Origin: an uncultured Bacteroidales bacterium
GTDB lineage: Bacteria; Bacteroidota; Bacteroidia; Bacteroidales; P3
Direction of reading: 5' to 3'
DNA: 5,627 nucleotides
Assembly (NCBI GenBank): GCA_900319595.1
Contig: ONOZ01000076.1
Span: 1 to 5,627 of the forward strand
Below, piece after piece: positions 4,816 through 5,627 of the stretch (positions are counted from its first letter, which is position 1; every line of letters begins with the position of its first letter). Both the position numbers and the translations under genes were made by a program. The notes below the pieces were generated by a model. The model ran no database searches, had not been told where the DNA came from, and saw nothing but the letters and a program-made list of their open reading frames with translations.

Positions 4816-5627
4816 ATGAGAAAAATATTCAAAACAGTAACAATGGTGATGCTTACATTCGTAAGTACCACAGTGTTGGCACAAAATACAACAAACTTAC
4901 GCAAAATGTCAGCACACATGCAGAAGATGGTTACTAACTCGGAGACTAAAGATAGTCGCAAAAGTGTTACCGCTCTAACGACATTGGCTATAGCCTGTGA
5001 TGCACCTACTTTCTTCGAACGGCACGGTTGTCGTCTTTTAGACAGTGTAGGACGCATCTATATAGTGAGCATACCGCTTAACGAGATGATTGCACTGTCT
5101 AATAATGATACCATAGAACGTATTGAGGCTGAACGTATGCCACGTCCTACGATGGATGCAACGCCACAACAAGTGAATGCTTCTAACGTATATACTGGTA
5201 ATGGTCAGCTACCACAAGCCTATACAGGCGAAGGTGTTGTGGCGGGAGTATTTGATTGCTATTTTGACTTCACCCATCCTGCTTTCAGCGACTCCAATGG
5301 TGATCTACGTATCAAATATTATTATGATTTCCACTGGCCGAATGATGACAACACCTTTGGTCACGCATTGGAGAGTCCTAGCGAGATTGCTGCACAACAA
5401 CATTCGCTCTACACTCGTAACGGAGTCCATGGTACCCACGTGGCAAGTATTATGGCTGGTTCGGCTGTAGAAGGGCAACTACAGGGAATGGCTCCTGGTG
5501 CAGACATCTACTTGGTTGATTTCAATTCCGACCGCGAACAGTTTGCCAATCCAGACGACAATACCTCAGCTATCGCTGTCCTTGGCTTTAAGAAAATATT
5601 TGACCGAGCAGAAGCCGAAGGTAAGCC
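4816..5627 (+). CDS. Secreted subtilisin-family (S8) serine protease, 3' end beyond window
   Basis: Open frame of at least 270 codons running off the window edge with no internal stop. Residues 1-23 form a signal peptide ending 'TTVLAQ'. Residues 24 to about 115 look like a propeptide region ('RIYIVSIPLNEMIALSNND', 80-98; 'IERIEAERMP', 100-109). The peptidase domain starts near 135 with 'YTGEGVVAGVFDCYFDFTHP' (136-155), where D147 is the predicted catalytic Asp. 'NGVHGTHVASIMAG' (202-215) contains the catalytic His, H205, and 'GMAPGADIYLVDF' (224-236) is the usual following strand. The catalytic Ser motif (GTSMA/SP) should lie beyond 5627, so activity cannot be confirmed. The protein should be exported; a type IX sorting domain may follow but is not visible. 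Sampled stretches are richer in G+C than the 676-residue gene. The start is the first ATG upstream of the signal peptide; no Shine-Dalgarno sequence is seen. Confidence 0.93.
   Translation, partial: MRKIFKTVTMVMLTFVSTTVLAQNTTNLRKMSAHMQKMVTNSETKDSRKSVTALTTLAIACDAPTFFERHGCRLLDSVGRIYIVSIPLNEMIALSNNDTIERIEAERMPRPTMDATPQQVNASNVYTGNGQLPQAYTGEGVVAGVFDCYFDFTHPAFSDSNGDLRIKYYYDFHWPNDDNTFGHALESPSEIAAQQHSLYTRNGVHGTHVASIMAGSAVEGQLQGMAPGADIYLVDFNSDREQFANPDDNTSAIAVLGFKKIFDRAEAEGK

Noticed and set aside
4760..4819. CATATGA direct repeat (4760-4766 and 4813-4819) near the protease start
   Set aside because: Seven bases in AT-rich DNA is expected by chance and no further similarity surrounds the copies.
4794..5057. 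Minus-strand open frame of 87 codons opposite the protease start
   Set aside because: It lies antisense to the signal peptide and propeptide of a clear S8 protease, has no family resemblance and no promoter; it is a shadow frame.
5177..5470. Plus-strand open frame of 97 codons inside the protease
   Set aside because: It is the +1-type alternative frame of the protease peptidase domain; the protease frame carries the catalytic motifs.

Overview
The window most likely comes from a Bacteroidota genome, probably a member of the Bacteroidales that has a type IX secretion system. The evidence is low GC content, promoters of the TTTG / TAnnTTTG type in place of sigma-70 boxes, AT-rich leaders without Shine-Dalgarno sequences, signal peptides ending in AQ, and a C-terminal 'LYPNPTSDFF' sorting domain. 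The species cannot be named from the sequence.

Layout: on the minus strand (61-705) lies a flavin reductase / flavoredoxin family protein that unusually carries a signal peptide. It diverges from a plus-strand CDF zinc-type efflux transporter (854-1822) with a His-rich N-terminus. Their 148-bp shared gap holds two interleaved promoters and a 22-bp imperfect palindrome. The transporter converges on a minus-strand nitroreductase-family gene (1893-2426). The junction is a four-unit, 21-bp tandem array that includes the transporter's last codons and stop and supplies terminator-like hairpins for the nitroreductase.

Upstream of the nitroreductase, also on the minus strand, is a 676-residue secreted protein (2475-4505). 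It has a novel-looking N-terminal domain, two copies of a roughly 190-residue beta-rich repeat and a type IX sorting domain. A 310-bp AT-rich intergenic region (4506-4815) follows, with a near-consensus promoter for that gene. It also holds a candidate promoter for the next gene, flanked by a 9-bp inverted repeat. The window ends inside a plus-strand secreted subtilisin-family (S8) protease (4816 to the edge), with catalytic Asp and His visible and the Ser beyond the edge.

The genes do not form one operon. Each has its own recognisable -7 element, although -33 elements vary in quality. Links that can be argued are: shared control of the flavin reductase and the metal exporter through the divergent promoter region, two FMN/flavin redox proteins close together, and two exported proteins divergently transcribed from 4506-4815. 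No mobile element, CRISPR array, tRNA or rRNA was seen. I found no clear previously undescribed multi-gene system. The best leads are the 21-bp array, the divergent operator region and the possibly invertible protease promoter.
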